This document shows positions 1 to 8,094 of a stretch of DNA of 64,000 nt, in pieces. Below the pieces are notes generated by a model. It ran no database searches. It was given only the letters and a program-made list of their open reading frames with translations, and was not told the origin of the DNA. Position 1 is the stretch's first letter, and each line of letters starts with the position of its first letter. Origin of the DNA: Natronohydrobacter sp. (lineage in GTDB: Bacteria; Pseudomonadota; Alphaproteobacteria; Rhodobacterales; Rhodobacteraceae); contig JAUVXF010000002.1 in NCBI GenBank assembly GCA_030603695.1, forward strand, positions 62,001 to 126,000, in the 5' to 3' direction. Made by a program: the position numbers and the translations under genes.

Positions 1-547
1 GCACCCGGCCTTCGCCGATCGCTGCCAGTTCCATGCTGTTGCCGCCGATGTCACAGACCAGCCCTTGCGCCTCTGGCCAGCCTGTCAGAACGCCCTGCGC
101 GGAAAGCCGGGCTTCTTCTGGGCCCTCAATCACGCGCATGCGCAACCCTGTTTCCGCCTCTATCAAGGCGCGGAATTCTTCGCCATCCTCTGCCTCGCGC
201 ATCGCAGCCGTGGCAACCATGGTTAGATTGCTGAGCGACATGCCGCGTGCCAGAAGCGCGAAGCGCTTCAGCGTGGCCAGCGCGCGCGCGCGGCCATCAG
301 GGTTTAGCTTGCCGGTTTCCGCCAGCCCCCGCCCCAGCCCGCACAGCACTTTTTCATTGAAGAAATAGGCCGGGCTTCGGGCTGCGCCATCGAATACAAC
401 CAGTCGAACAGAGTTCGAGCCGACATCAATAACCCCCACATGCGCCAAAGCGCGGGCCTGAGCATCTGTGAAAATAGGCTTATCAAACAATCCCGCCTGT
501 GGCGCGGGGTTTTGGCCCGCATCTGTCGCGAGCGCATTGCCATCCAT
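1..547 (-). CDS. Ppx/GppA family phosphatase, N-terminal part (runs off window)
   Basis: The gene reads leftwards and its 3' end lies outside the window, so only about 182 N-terminal residues are seen. The family belongs to the actin-like ATPase fold and hydrolyses polyphosphate or pppGpp. Seen here: the phosphate-1 motif VIDVGSNSVRLVVFDG at about residues 39-54 and the second motif DIGGNSMEL at about residues 166-174, in the usual order. The ATG at 547 is chosen because it places the first motif about 40 residues from the start; the first 35 residues form a poorly conserved extension. Whether it acts on polyphosphate, pppGpp or both cannot be told from this half. Confidence 0.85.
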   Translation of the reverse strand, partial: MDGNALATDAGQNPAPQAGLFDKPIFTDAQARALAHVGVIDVGSNSVRLVVFDGAARSPAYFFNEKVLCGLGRGLAETGKLNPDGRARALATLKRFALLARGMSLSNLTMVATAAMREAEDGEEFRALIEAETGLRMRVIEGPEEARLSAQGVLTGWPEAQGLVCDIGGNSMELAAIGEGRV

Positions 548-719
548 TAGGGCAGCTCCTGTCTGGCATCGTGTCGCGCCAGTGTAACCGCTCTGCTAGG
601 CATGGGTCAATCTACTGCGTTGCAGCAATTTGACTGCGCTGCAACAGGGCCTTCCGCGTGCGGGCGCATTGCGGCATAAGGGGGCGGAATTTGCAGCCCC
701 CATAAAAGCGAGAGCCGCC

Positions 720-2012
720 ATGCACGATATCCGCGCCATCCGTGAAAACCCCGCAGCTTTTGATGCAGCGCTTGCCCGGCGGGGGCTTGGGGCGCACTCT
801 TCAACGATTCTGGGCCTTGACCAAGACCGCCGCGCCGCGATTGCCGAGGCAGAAACAGCGCGCGCGGCGCAAAATGCGGCCTCGAAAGATGTGGGGGCAG
901 CCAAGGCACGCGGCGATGAGGCCGAATTTGAACGCCTGCGCGCGCTGGTGGCCGAGAAGAAAGCCGATATTGCGCGGCTGGAAGACGAGGCCCGCAAGGG
1001 CGATGCGCAACTGACAGCGCTGCTGGAAACCCTTCCCAACCTGCCGCTGGACGAGGTGCCCGATGGCGCCGATGAAAGCGGCAATGTCGAACTGCGCCGC
1101 TGGGGCAGCCCGCGCGCCTTCGATTTCCAGCCGGTCGAGCATTTTGAAATTGGCGGGGTTGCGCCGCAGATGGATTTTGCCACAGCCGCGAAGCTGTCGG
1201 GCGCGCGCTTTGTGGTGCTGCGCGGCGCAGTGGCGCGGTTGCACCGGGCATTGGCGCAATTCATGCTGGATTTGCATGTGGAAGAGCATGGCTTGCGCGA
1301 GGTCAACAGCCCTGTTTTGGTGCGTGATGAGGCCATGTATGGCACCGGGCAATTGCCCAAATTCGCCGAAGACAGCTATCAAACAACGAATGGCTGGTGG
1401 CTGATCCCCACATCCGAGGTGACTTTGACGAATTTTGCAGCAGGTGAAATTCTGGATGGCGCGGCGCTGCCCTTGCGCTTTTGTTCGCATACCCTGTGCT
1501 TCAGATCAGAAGCAGGCAGTGCAGGCAAAGATACCACTGGCATGCTGCGCCAGCACCAGTTTGAGAAGGTGGAGATGGTGTCCATCACCCGGCCCCAGGA
1601 TAGTCTGACAGAGCATGAGCGCATGACCCGTTGCGCCGAAACAGTGCTGGAGCGGTTGGGCCTGCCATACCGCACCATTGTTCTGTGCACAGGGGATATG
1701 GGTTTTGGCGCGCAGAAAACCCACGATATCGAAGTCTGGATGCCGGGGCAGGGGAAGTACAGAGAGATTTCGAGCGTCTCTGTCTGCGGCGATTTTCAGG
1801 CGCGGCGGATGAATGCGCGGTTCCGGCCTGCCGAGGGGGGCAAGCCAGAATTTGTGCATACGCTCAATGGGTCTGGTTTGGCCGTGGGGCGCTGCCTGAT
1901 TGCCGTGCTGGAAAACGGCCAGCGCGCCGATGGCGGGGTTGATCTGCCCGAAGTGCTGCACCCCTATTTGCGCGGGCGCAGCCAGATCACGCCTGCTGGC
2001 GATCTGGCCTGA
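720..2012 (+). CDS. serS: Serine--tRNA ligase
   Basis: Class II aminoacyl-tRNA synthetase that charges tRNA-Ser (and tRNA-Sec if present) with serine in the cytoplasm. The start at 720 gives [11 protein letters not shown], the standard beginning of the family; an upstream in-frame start at 630 would add 30 unrelated residues. An Ala/Glu/Lys-rich helical arm occupies about residues 25-105, matching the tRNA-binding coiled coil. Motif 2 ([14 protein letters not shown]) is near residue 261 and motif 3 ([18 protein letters not shown]) near residues 384-401. The 430-residue length is normal. The gene is followed directly by a long perfect inverted repeat. Confidence 0.97.
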   Translation: MHDIRAIRENPAAFDAALARRGLGAHSSTILGLDQDRRAAIAEAETARAAQNAASKDVGAAKARGDEAEFERLRALVAEKKADIARLEDEARKGDAQLTALLETLPNLPLDEVPDGADESGNVELRRWGSPRAFDFQPVEHFEIGGVAPQMDFATAAKLSGARFVVLRGAVARLHRALAQFMLDLHVEEHGLREVNSPVLVRDEAMYGTGQLPKFAEDSYQTTNGWWLIPTSEVTLTNFAAGEILDGAALPLRFCSHTLCFRSEAGSAGKDTTGMLRQHQFEKVEMVSITRPQDSLTEHERMTRCAETVLERLGLPYRTIVLCTGDMGFGAQKTHDIEVWMPGQGKYREISSVSVCGDFQARRMNARFRPAEGGKPEFVHTLNGSGLAVGRCLIAVLENGQRADGGVDLPEVLHPYLRGRSQITPAGDLA

Positions 2013-2025
2013 GCAAGGCGTATGC

Positions 2026-2062
2026 GCTTTGGCCGGGTTTGCGCCGCAAACCCGGCCAAAGC
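2026..2062 (+). terminator. Perfect inverted repeat after serS
   Basis: Two 18-base arms (2026-2043 GCTTTGGCCGGGTTTGCG and 2045-2062) are exact reverse complements around a single base. In RNA this forms a long GC-rich hairpin 13 bases after the serS stop. It is not followed by a clear T-run (TGGCCATATTTC), so it may be a weak or Rho-assisted terminator or an mRNA 3'-end stabiliser. Confidence 0.6.
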
Positions 2063-2415
2063 TGGCCATATTTCTGGGGTTTCATCTGCTTGAGAGCAAA
2101 AACTTCAGAGGTGGTGCCATGTCTCCGACAGCCCAGAGAAAACCTGCGCCGCATGCGCAATTTGTTGGCGCCCAAGCCCATAACCCCTGTGCTGCTGCGC
2201 AGGCAGCCCATGCCCGGATCGGGGCACAGGCCCCCATTGCCCGGTTTCAGGATTGGGCGCTGATCTAAGTCTTGCCGTGCCGCAATAGGCTGATTTTTGC
2301 CGACCGGCGCGCATGACCCGCGCGCTATTGCAGAAATTTCTAGGCGCGCAGCCGGTGTCAGGGTAGCAGTGTCGCCAGCTTGCCCCATTGTCGGGGTGTC
2401 ACCTGTCGTGGTTTT
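2063..2415. other. Intergenic stretch without a supported gene
   Basis: These 353 bases lie between the serS hairpin and the TfoX-like gene. Open frames exist on both strands, but none shows family motifs or a convincing ribosome binding site. There is some secondary-structure potential: CCTGTGC at 2186-2192 pairs with GCACAGG at 2224-2230 and encloses TGCCC (2211-2215) against GGGCA (2222-2226). I could not match this to a known RNA family. Confidence 0.5.
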
Positions 2416-2760
2416 ATGTCTGCGCCTGTTTCCTCCATTCGCAATCTTGGGCCTGCTATGGAAGTGGCCTTGGCCCAAGTTGGCATAACCAGCGCAGAGG
2501 CGCTGCGCGCGCTTGGCGCAGATGCTGCCTATGCGCGGCTATTGCGCGCGGGGCACAAGCCTCATTTCATTGCCTTTTACGTTCTGGAAATGGGTCTGCA
2601 AGGCAGGCCATGGAATGATTGCAAAGGTGCAGAGAAAGAGCGCCTGCGTGCCAGATTTGATAGGCTGAAATCTGAAAATATCCCTGAATTCAATGCTCTG
2701 GATGCCGCTCTTGATGAGATTGGTGTAATTCCGGCTTTGCGAAAGGTCACTCCCGCATGA
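2416..2760 (+). CDS. TfoX C-terminal domain protein
   Basis: A 114-residue protein that opens with SAPVSSIRNLGPAMEVALAQVGI, the typical beginning of the TfoX (Sxy) C-terminal helix-hairpin domain. In gammaproteobacteria, full-length Sxy co-activates competence genes with CRP. Stand-alone C-terminal domains as here are common in alphaproteobacteria and have no assigned role. The start at 2416 is chosen because the recognisable domain begins immediately after it; the frame stays open upstream to 2380. Its TGA overlaps the ATG of the next gene (ATGA at 2757), so the two are probably translated together. Confidence 0.75.
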   Translation: MSAPVSSIRNLGPAMEVALAQVGITSAEALRALGADAAYARLLRAGHKPHFIAFYVLEMGLQGRPWNDCKGAEKERLRARFDRLKSENIPEFNALDAALDEIGVIPALRKVTPA

Positions 2761-3272
2761 TCCGCCCCCTGATCCTGTCTTGCGCGGCATTCGCGCTTTT
2801 GGCCTGTGCCAAACCCAATGCCGATGTAACCCGTGCGCCCGCCGCGCCTTCGGCGCTGTATCCGGGCGAAACGCCAGAAATGCGCCGCCTGGTGCAGCGC
2901 TTTGCCCAAAAGCACGAGATACCCGAAGCGCTGCTGCACCGTGTCATTCAGCGCGAAAGCAATTATCGCGCCAATGCGCGCAACGGCCCTTATTGGGGCT
3001 TGATGCAGGTCTTGCCCCAGACTGCGCGGCAAATGGGCTTTCAGGGCCGCCCGGAAGAGTTGCTGAACCCTGAAGTGAACCTGACCTATGCGGGCCGCTA
3101 TCTGCGTGGGGCCTGGCTGGTTTCCGGGGGCGATATGGATCGCGCGGTGATGTGGTATGCGCGCGGCTATTATTTTGAGGCGCGTGATCGCTGCATGCTG
3201 GTTGCCACAGGGCTGAATACACGGGAAATCCGCCGCGATTGCCCGACTGCGCGCGCGTCATCGCGGACGTAA
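2757..3272 (+). CDS. Lytic transglycosylase (SLT domain) lipoprotein
   Basis: Predicted outer-membrane lipoprotein: hydrophobic signal residues 4-16 end in the lipobox L14-L15-A16-C17. The SLT domain (about residues 42-150) contains the catalytic glutamate E67 in IQRESNY, then GLMQVLPQTA (81-90) and NLTYAGRYL (108-116), the order seen in Slt/MltC-type enzymes. These cleave the MurNAc-GlcNAc bond of peptidoglycan with formation of 1,6-anhydroMurNAc. At 171 residues it is a minimal single-domain form. It overlaps the TfoX-like gene by four bases, and its stop abuts a strong hairpin at 3271. Confidence 0.9.
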   Translation: MIRPLILSCAAFALLACAKPNADVTRAPAAPSALYPGETPEMRRLVQRFAQKHEIPEALLHRVIQRESNYRANARNGPYWGLMQVLPQTARQMGFQGRPEELLNPEVNLTYAGRYLRGAWLVSGGDMDRAVMWYARGYYFEARDRCMLVATGLNTREIRRDCPTARASSRT

Positions 3273-3300
3273 AAAAGGGGGGCGCTCGCGCCCCCCTCTT
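3271..3300 (-). terminator. GC-rich terminator with minus-strand T-run
   Basis: Stem GGGGGGCG (3277-3284) pairs with CGCCCCCC (3289-3296). On the minus strand it is followed by six T (complement of 3271-3276), a textbook intrinsic terminator for the leftward binding-protein gene ending at 3399. On the plus strand it lies immediately after the transglycosylase stop and may stop that transcript too, with a weaker tail. Confidence 0.75.
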
Positions 3301-3349
3301 GGCCCTTTGGGCCAATTCACCCCCCTGAGGATATTTTGGCCAAGATGAA
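3299..3349. repeat. Rhodobacterales-type intergenic repeat, copy 1
   Basis: A perfect palindrome TTGGCCC-TTT-GGGCCAA (3299-3315) is followed by CCCCCCTGAGGATATTTTGG and CCAAGATGAA (to 3349). The second half recurs, inverted, at about 15770-15800. Together with the adjacent GC-rich hairpin this looks like a composite REP-like element. The biological role is unknown. Confidence 0.55.
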
Positions 3350-3398
3350 TGGCCAAGTTGAGGAAAGGGGCAGGTTGGGTGGAAGGGCCGGGCGCGGG

Positions 3399-5216
3399 TT
3401 AATCCTGCCACCACCAGATATCTGGCTGAAACCCGATCCAATCGCCGTAAATTGGCAGAGTTTCAGGAAAGCGCAATTCCCGCGCATGGGCAATGCGCGC
3501 GCGATCATTGAACCAGAAGGGCACGACAAAGCGCCCGGCGGTTAGCACCCTGTCCAGCGCCTGGGCGCTGGCGATGAAATCTTCTTCATCGCCGGAGGTG
3601 AGAAGACGGGTGATCAACGCATCTATTGCCGGGTTCTGCACGCCCATCCAGTTGCGCGAACCGGGGATCATGGCGGCTTCGCTGCCCCAATAGCTTTGTT
3701 GTTCTATGCCGGGGCTGAGGGACATGGCGCGCACCATATAGGTCATGTCGAAATCGAAATTCGTGGTGCGTTCGGTATATTGGGCCGAATCGATCTGGGT
3801 GACGGTGACATCCATCCCCAGACGTTTCAGGGCCTCGGCATAGATATCGGCGATGGAGAGCACTTCGGACGAGCCTTGGCGCAAGAGCAGCGTGAAGCGG
3901 AACGCCTCTCCTGCGGTGTTGCGCAGCACGCCTGCGCTGTCTGGTTCCCATCCCGCCTCTGCCAGCAGGCCAAGGGCGCGGCGCATATTGGCCCTGTTGG
4001 CCACAGAGCCATCGGAGATAGGCAGGCTATAGCCTTCGAGCGTGCCCGGAAGCAGATCGGCCGCGAAGGGCGCAAGAAATTCAGCCACGCGCCCCGCTGC
4101 CGGGCCTTGTTGCATGGCGAGAAAAGAGTTGGAGAAGTACGAAGTGATGCGTGGATCGACGCTGTCATTCACGACCTGAGAGACATATTCAAAGTTAAAA
4201 GCGTGGATCATGGCCTCGCGCACACGCCAATCTGCAAAGAGGGGGTTGCGCATATTCATCACAAAACCCGCAATGCCAGAGGGGCGCTGATGCGGGATTT
4301 CAGATTTCACCACGGCCCCGGATTGCACGGCTGGAAAATTGTAGCGGGTATTCCAAGAATTGGCATTGGTTTCGCGCATGGTGTTGAGCAGGCCAGAGGT
4401 AAAGGCTTCGAACATGGCGTTGCCATCGCCGAAAAACTCCATGCGGATTTCATCCAGATTGGCTTGGCCGCGCATGAAGGGCAGATCATTGCCCCAGTAA
4501 TCGGGATTGCGCTTGAGATAGACATAGCGCCCTGCTTCAAACTGGTCGATCACATAGGGCGCTGTTGTGATGGGAATGACCGAGGTTCCCGATTCGGCAA
4601 AATCCAGGCCCTCCCATTGCGCCTTTTTGAGGATCGGGCGCAGGCCCAGGATCAGCGGCAATTCGCGGTCGGGTTCGGTAAAGGTGAAACGGATACTGCG
4701 CGGCCCTGTGGCTTCGGCCTGTGCCACACGCCCCCAGGCGCCATGATAACGGGGATGGCCGATTGTGCCCAGGGTTTCATAGCTCCAGAGCACATCTTCC
4801 ACGGTAACGGGGCTGCCATCGGAGAATCGGGCCTCTGCGCGCAGGGTGAATTCCACGAAGCTGCGGGCCGCGTCGGTTTCAACCGATTCGGCCAAAAGCC
4901 CGTAAAGCGTGAAAGGTTCATCCCAGGAACGGCCCATCAGGCTTTCATAATTCAGATATTGCAGCTGCCAGGGGGTGCGCCCTTTGAGGATATGCGGATT
5001 GAGGGAATCGAAGCTGCCGACCTCTCCTTGCACAATGCGCCCGCCTTGGGGCGCGTCGGGGTTCACATGCGGCAGATGTGCAAAATCTGGTGGTAAGGCA
5101 GGCTCTCCATACATAGCTATGCCATGCAGGGGTTGAGCCCCCAGGTGCGTAACAGAAAGGACAGGCGCCAAGGCCAAGGAAACTGCGGCAAGTATCTGGC
5201 GCAAATTTGGTTTCAT
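3399..5216 (-). CDS. ABC transporter substrate-binding protein, family 5 (YejA-like)
   Basis: Periplasmic binding protein for oligopeptides or microcin C-like substrates. The ATG at 5216 gives a signal peptide (MKPNLRQILAAVSLALAPVLS...LGA-Q); an upstream start at 5285 would place 23 polar residues before it and is less likely. The mature N-terminus has NPDAPQGGRIVQGEVGSFDSLNP, characteristic of the YejA branch (COG4166), then the SBP_bac_5 fold with FTLRAEARFSDGSPVTVEDV. About 605 residues, normal length. No permease or ATPase gene lies next to it, so it is an orphan or works with components encoded elsewhere. A strong terminator follows at 3271-3300. Confidence 0.88.
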   Translation of the reverse strand: MKPNLRQILAAVSLALAPVLSVTHLGAQPLHGIAMYGEPALPPDFAHLPHVNPDAPQGGRIVQGEVGSFDSLNPHILKGRTPWQLQYLNYESLMGRSWDEPFTLYGLLAESVETDAARSFVEFTLRAEARFSDGSPVTVEDVLWSYETLGTIGHPRYHGAWGRVAQAEATGPRSIRFTFTEPDRELPLILGLRPILKKAQWEGLDFAESGTSVIPITTAPYVIDQFEAGRYVYLKRNPDYWGNDLPFMRGQANLDEIRMEFFGDGNAMFEAFTSGLLNTMRETNANSWNTRYNFPAVQSGAVVKSEIPHQRPSGIAGFVMNMRNPLFADWRVREAMIHAFNFEYVSQVVNDSVDPRITSYFSNSFLAMQQGPAAGRVAEFLAPFAADLLPGTLEGYSLPISDGSVANRANMRRALGLLAEAGWEPDSAGVLRNTAGEAFRFTLLLRQGSSEVLSIADIYAEALKRLGMDVTVTQIDSAQYTERTTNFDFDMTYMVRAMSLSPGIEQQSYWGSEAAMIPGSRNWMGVQNPAIDALITRLLTSGDEEDFIASAQALDRVLTAGRFVVPFWFNDRARIAHARELRFPETLPIYGDWIGFQPDIWWWQD

Positions 5217-5294
5217 AAAGCGGCTCCGGGGTGAAAATTGGGTGGCGTTTCGCCAGACGCTACAATGCGTTGCGAGAGTTTTCAAACTTTTAGC

Positions 5295-5323
5295 TTGGAA
5301 GGCTCTGACAGAATGGTTATATA
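5295..5323 (+). promoter_or_regulatory. Sigma-70-type promoter for the 5330 transcript
   Basis: TTGGAA (5295-5300), a 17-base spacer and TATATA (5318-5323) fit the housekeeping consensus well. The predicted start is near 5330. The ATG of the divergent binding protein gene is only about 80 bases to the left, so the promoter does not belong to it. Confidence 0.6.
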
Positions 5324-5329
5324 TACAGC

Positions 5330-5404
5330 ACTGCTCGATAGGTTTCTTGCCTGTATGAAACCTGCCTCAATAACTGACGCCCGCCTTGTGCGGGCGTTTT
5401 TTTA
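5330..5404 (+). ncRNA. Candidate small RNA or bdhA leader with attenuator
   Basis: A stretch of about 75 bases between a good promoter and a perfect intrinsic terminator, without a recognisable coding frame. Hairpin 1 pairs AGGTTTC (5340-5346) with GAAACCT (5357-5363) over a 10-base loop. Hairpin 2 is the terminator at 5377-5403. bdhA starts at 5500 on the same strand. The segment could therefore be an independent sRNA or a leader in which transcription is attenuated before bdhA. I do not recognise the family. Confidence 0.5.
5377..5403 (+). terminator. Intrinsic terminator upstream of bdhA
   Basis: ACGCCCGC (5377-5384), loop CTTGT, GCGGGCGT (5390-5397), then a run of seven T (5397-5403). 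An eight-pair GC-rich stem with a U-tail is textbook. No protein gene precedes it on this strand, which points to a short non-coding transcript. Confidence 0.85.
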
Positions 5405-5499
5405 TGCACTTTGGCAGGGGCCGGGCAGGGCGGCTCTGGTCATTGGCTGTTTGCTGGCTATGCTGCGCCCGGTATGCAGATGCAAGAGGGAGACAGGCG

Positions 5500-6273
5500 A
5501 TGCAACTTTCAGGCAAGCGCGCGGTGGTCACAGGGTCAAATTCCGGGATTGGTTTGGGTATCGCGCGTGAACTGGCGCAAGCTGGCGCGGATGTGGTGAT
5601 CAATTCCTTTACCGATACACCAGAGGATCATGCTCTGGCCGCAGAACTGGCGGCACAGAGCGGGGTTTCGGTGCGCTATATTCCGGCCGATATGTCCAAG
5701 CCGGAGGAGTGCCGCGCGCTGATAGAGGCGGCAGGGGGCTGTGATATTCTTGTGAATAATGCGGGCATTCAGCATGTGGCCAAGCTGGAGGAATTCCCGG
5801 CTGAGAAATGGGATGCCATCATCGCCATCAACCTGAATTCTGCGTTTCATACCAGCGCCGTGGCGCTGCCGGGGATGTATGCGAAAGGCTGGGGGCGGGT
5901 GATCAATATCGCTTCAGCGCATGGGCTGACGGCAAGCCCCTATAAATCGGCTTATGTGGCCGCCAAGCATGGGGTGGTCGGGCTTAGCAAGGTGACAGCG
6001 CTGGAAGCGGCGGGCAAGGGTGTTACCTGCAATGCGATTTGCCCCGGCTATGTGCTGACCCCGATTGTGGAAAAGCAAATCCCCGATCAGATGAAAACGC
6101 ATGGCATGGATCGTGAAACGGTGATCAAACAGGTGATGCTGGCGCGCCAGCCCTCTGGCGAATTTGCCACTGCCGCGCAGATTGGGGGCACAGTGGTTTT
6201 CCTGTGCTCGGATGCGGCCGCGCAGATTACGGGAACCACCATTTCGGTAGATGGCGGCTGGACGGCGCTTTAG
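5500..6273 (+). CDS. bdhA: 3-hydroxybutyrate dehydrogenase
   Basis: Classical short-chain dehydrogenase that interconverts (R)-3-hydroxybutyrate and acetoacetate with NAD+, a step in polyhydroxybutyrate use. The 257 residues show the NAD-binding TGSNSGIG (11-18), NNAG (86-89), catalytic Ser139 in NIASAHG, and Tyr152/Lys156 in the YxxxK motif. The C-terminal part (QMKTHGMDRETVIKQVMLARQPSGEF) is typical of bacterial BdhA. The ATG at 5500 is chosen because it has an AGAGGGAGA ribosome site just upstream and begins the Rossmann fold; a longer open frame to 5386 crosses the terminator. The patatin gene that follows may also act in PHB metabolism. Confidence 0.93.
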   Translation: MQLSGKRAVVTGSNSGIGLGIARELAQAGADVVINSFTDTPEDHALAAELAAQSGVSVRYIPADMSKPEECRALIEAAGGCDILVNNAGIQHVAKLEEFPAEKWDAIIAINLNSAFHTSAVALPGMYAKGWGRVINIASAHGLTASPYKSAYVAAKHGVVGLSKVTALEAAGKGVTCNAICPGYVLTPIVEKQIPDQMKTHGMDRETVIKQVMLARQPSGEFATAAQIGGTVVFLCSDAAAQITGTTISVDGGWTAL

Positions 6274-6353
6274 GGGTTTTCCGCGATGGCTCAGGTATAG
6301 GTGAAAAGCCGCGTGCCGGGCGGATGGCGCGCGGCGGGTTTGGAGGTGAAAGC

Positions 6354-7388
6354 ATGGTCAAGCGTATCAATCTGGCACTGCAAGGCGGGGGCGCGCATGG
6401 CGCCTTTACATGGGGTGTGCTGGATCGATTGTTGCAAGAGCGCGACGTAGAGATTGCTGCGATTTCGGGCACATCTGCGGGCGCGCTGAATGGTGCGGCG
6501 CTGAAGGCTGGCTATGCCCAAGGTGGCGCTGCGGGCGCGCGTGTGCTGCTGGATCGCATCTGGCATCAGGTGGGTGCGGTGCATGACTTGCGCCTGACGG
6601 GCTGGATCGCACAGGCGCTGCCCCCTATTGGCATGGTCAATTCGTGGATAGAGGCGATGGTGCCGGTCTCGCCCATGAATGTGGCCGCGCTGGTCACAAG
6701 CCCATATCAATATGGCCCGTTTTATCGCAATCCCTTGGAATCGGTGGTGCGATCGTTGAATTTTGATCAGGTATGCGCCAAAGAGGGGCCGGAACTGCAT
6801 ATCGCGGCCACGAATGTGCGCAGCGGCAAGATCAGGGTATTTTCCGGGCCAGAGGTGTCGGGCGAGGTGATCATGGCGTCTGCCTGTTTGCCAACGCTGT
6901 TTCAGGCGGTGGAAATTGATGATCCCATAACCGGCCAGCGCGAGGCGTTTTGGGATGGTGGCTATACAGGCAACCCCGCGCTGTTTCCGCTGTTTCGCAG
7001 CCATCTGCCGGATGACATCATGATCGTGAATATAAACCCCATGCTGCGCGACAAAATCCCCCAGACCCCGCAAGATATTCAGAACAGGATCAATGAGATC
7101 AGCTTCAATTCGTCACTGCTGCGGGAATTGCGCGCGATCAAATTTGTCAAACGTCTGATTGCCGATGGAACCATGACAGCGGGCAGCATGAAAGATGTGC
7201 TGGTGCATATGGTGGCCGATGATGATCTGATGACCACACTCTCTGTTACCAGCAAAGTGACACCAACGCCCTATCTGCTGCACAGCCTGAAAGAGGCCGG
7301 GCGCAAGGCTTGCGACACATTCCTGAGCGCGCATAAGGATGATCTGAATACCCGCGAAACTGTCAATCTGGAAGAGATGTTTGGCTAA
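6354..7388 (+). CDS. Patatin-like phospholipase family protein
   Basis: Serine lipase or acyl hydrolase of the patatin fold, 344 residues. The oxyanion motif GGGAHG (11-16), nucleophile Ser41 in GTSAG (39-43) and the DGG of the Ser-Asp dyad (D201) are all present, so it should be active. The start at 6354 follows a clear GGAGGTGAAAGC ribosome site. It lies 80 bases after bdhA on the same strand. Several rhodobacterial patatins next to bdhA have been suggested as PHB or lipid hydrolases, but the substrate is inference here. Its 3' end overlaps the convergent DUF502 gene by 26 bases. Confidence 0.88.
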   Translation: MVKRINLALQGGGAHGAFTWGVLDRLLQERDVEIAAISGTSAGALNGAALKAGYAQGGAAGARVLLDRIWHQVGAVHDLRLTGWIAQALPPIGMVNSWIEAMVPVSPMNVAALVTSPYQYGPFYRNPLESVVRSLNFDQVCAKEGPELHIAATNVRSGKIRVFSGPEVSGEVIMASACLPTLFQAVEIDDPITGQREAFWDGGYTGNPALFPLFRSHLPDDIMIVNINPMLRDKIPQTPQDIQNRINEISFNSSLLRELRAIKFVKRLIADGTMTAGSMKDVLVHMVADDDLMTTLSVTSKVTPTPYLLHSLKEAGRKACDTFLSAHKDDLNTRETVNLEEMFG

Positions 7389-8043
7389 GTGCCGACTTTG
7401 CCTTGCGCGATTCTGGATAGACAAGTCCGGCAGAGATGATCAGCTTTGCGGCATCCTCTATCGGCATGTCCAGAATGATCACATCCTCACGCGGGACGAA
7501 TAACAGGAACCCGGTTGTAGGATTTGGAGTAGAGGGCAGGAAGATCGACACCATCTCGCCATTCCCGACCAGTTGATCGCCAATTTCGCCGCGCGTCTGC
7601 GTGGAGATGAAGGCCACTGCCCACATGCCGGGGCGCGGGTATTGCACAAGGCAGGCGCGCTCGAAACTGGGGGTTTTGCGGGCGATCACGGTTTCTGCAA
7701 TCTGTTTGACGGCATTATAGATTGATCGGATGATGGGCATTGTTTCCACAATCCGCTCGCCCCATGTCACCAGCGTGCGCCCGATCAGGCCCTTGGTGAA
7801 ATAGCCCATGATCAGCGTAAAGATGAGAAACACCACCACGCCCACGCCCGGCACATCCCAACCGATAAAGGTTTGCGGGTGAAATCGGCCCGGAATGAAA
7901 TTGAGCACAATGCCATCAATCCATGTGATGACATTCCAAACGATCCAGATTGTCAGAACCCCCGGCGCAAGCACCGCCAGCCCCGCCAGAAAATTGCCCC
8001 GCAAAGAGGCGATAAGCCCGCGCTTGCCCGTATCTGGCGACAT
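7363..8043 (-). CDS. DUF502 family membrane protein
   Basis: A 226-residue inner-membrane protein with two hydrophobic segments (about residues 19-42 and 65-88). The conserved DUF502 core follows: PIIRSIYNAVKQ, LVQYPRPGMWAVAFIS and the motif FLPSTPNPTTGFLLFVP. The family is widespread in bacteria and related to plant COV1 proteins; its function is unknown. It is the last gene of a minus-strand group after psuK-psuG, 51 bases downstream of psuG, so it may be co-transcribed. Its last codons overlap the end of the patatin gene on the other strand. Confidence 0.88.
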   Translation of the reverse strand: MSPDTGKRGLIASLRGNFLAGLAVLAPGVLTIWIVWNVITWIDGIVLNFIPGRFHPQTFIGWDVPGVGVVVFLIFTLIMGYFTKGLIGRTLVTWGERIVETMPIIRSIYNAVKQIAETVIARKTPSFERACLVQYPRPGMWAVAFISTQTRGEIGDQLVGNGEMVSIFLPSTPNPTTGFLLFVPREDVIILDMPIEDAAKLIISAGLVYPESRKAKSALSQTSLPD

Positions 8044-8094
8044 GTCTGTTCCCTTTGAAAGCGTTGTTGGCCCTAGATGGCGTGAGGGGCGGGG

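Noticed and set aside
1987-2478. 163-codon frame on the minus strand over the serS end
   Set aside because: It covers the perfect palindrome and both gene ends and shows no domain; treated as chance.
3696-5096. 466-codon open frame antisense to the binding-protein gene
   Set aside because: The binding protein has a signal peptide, family blocks and a terminator; the antisense frame has repeated low-complexity His/Gly-rich sequence typical of a shadow.
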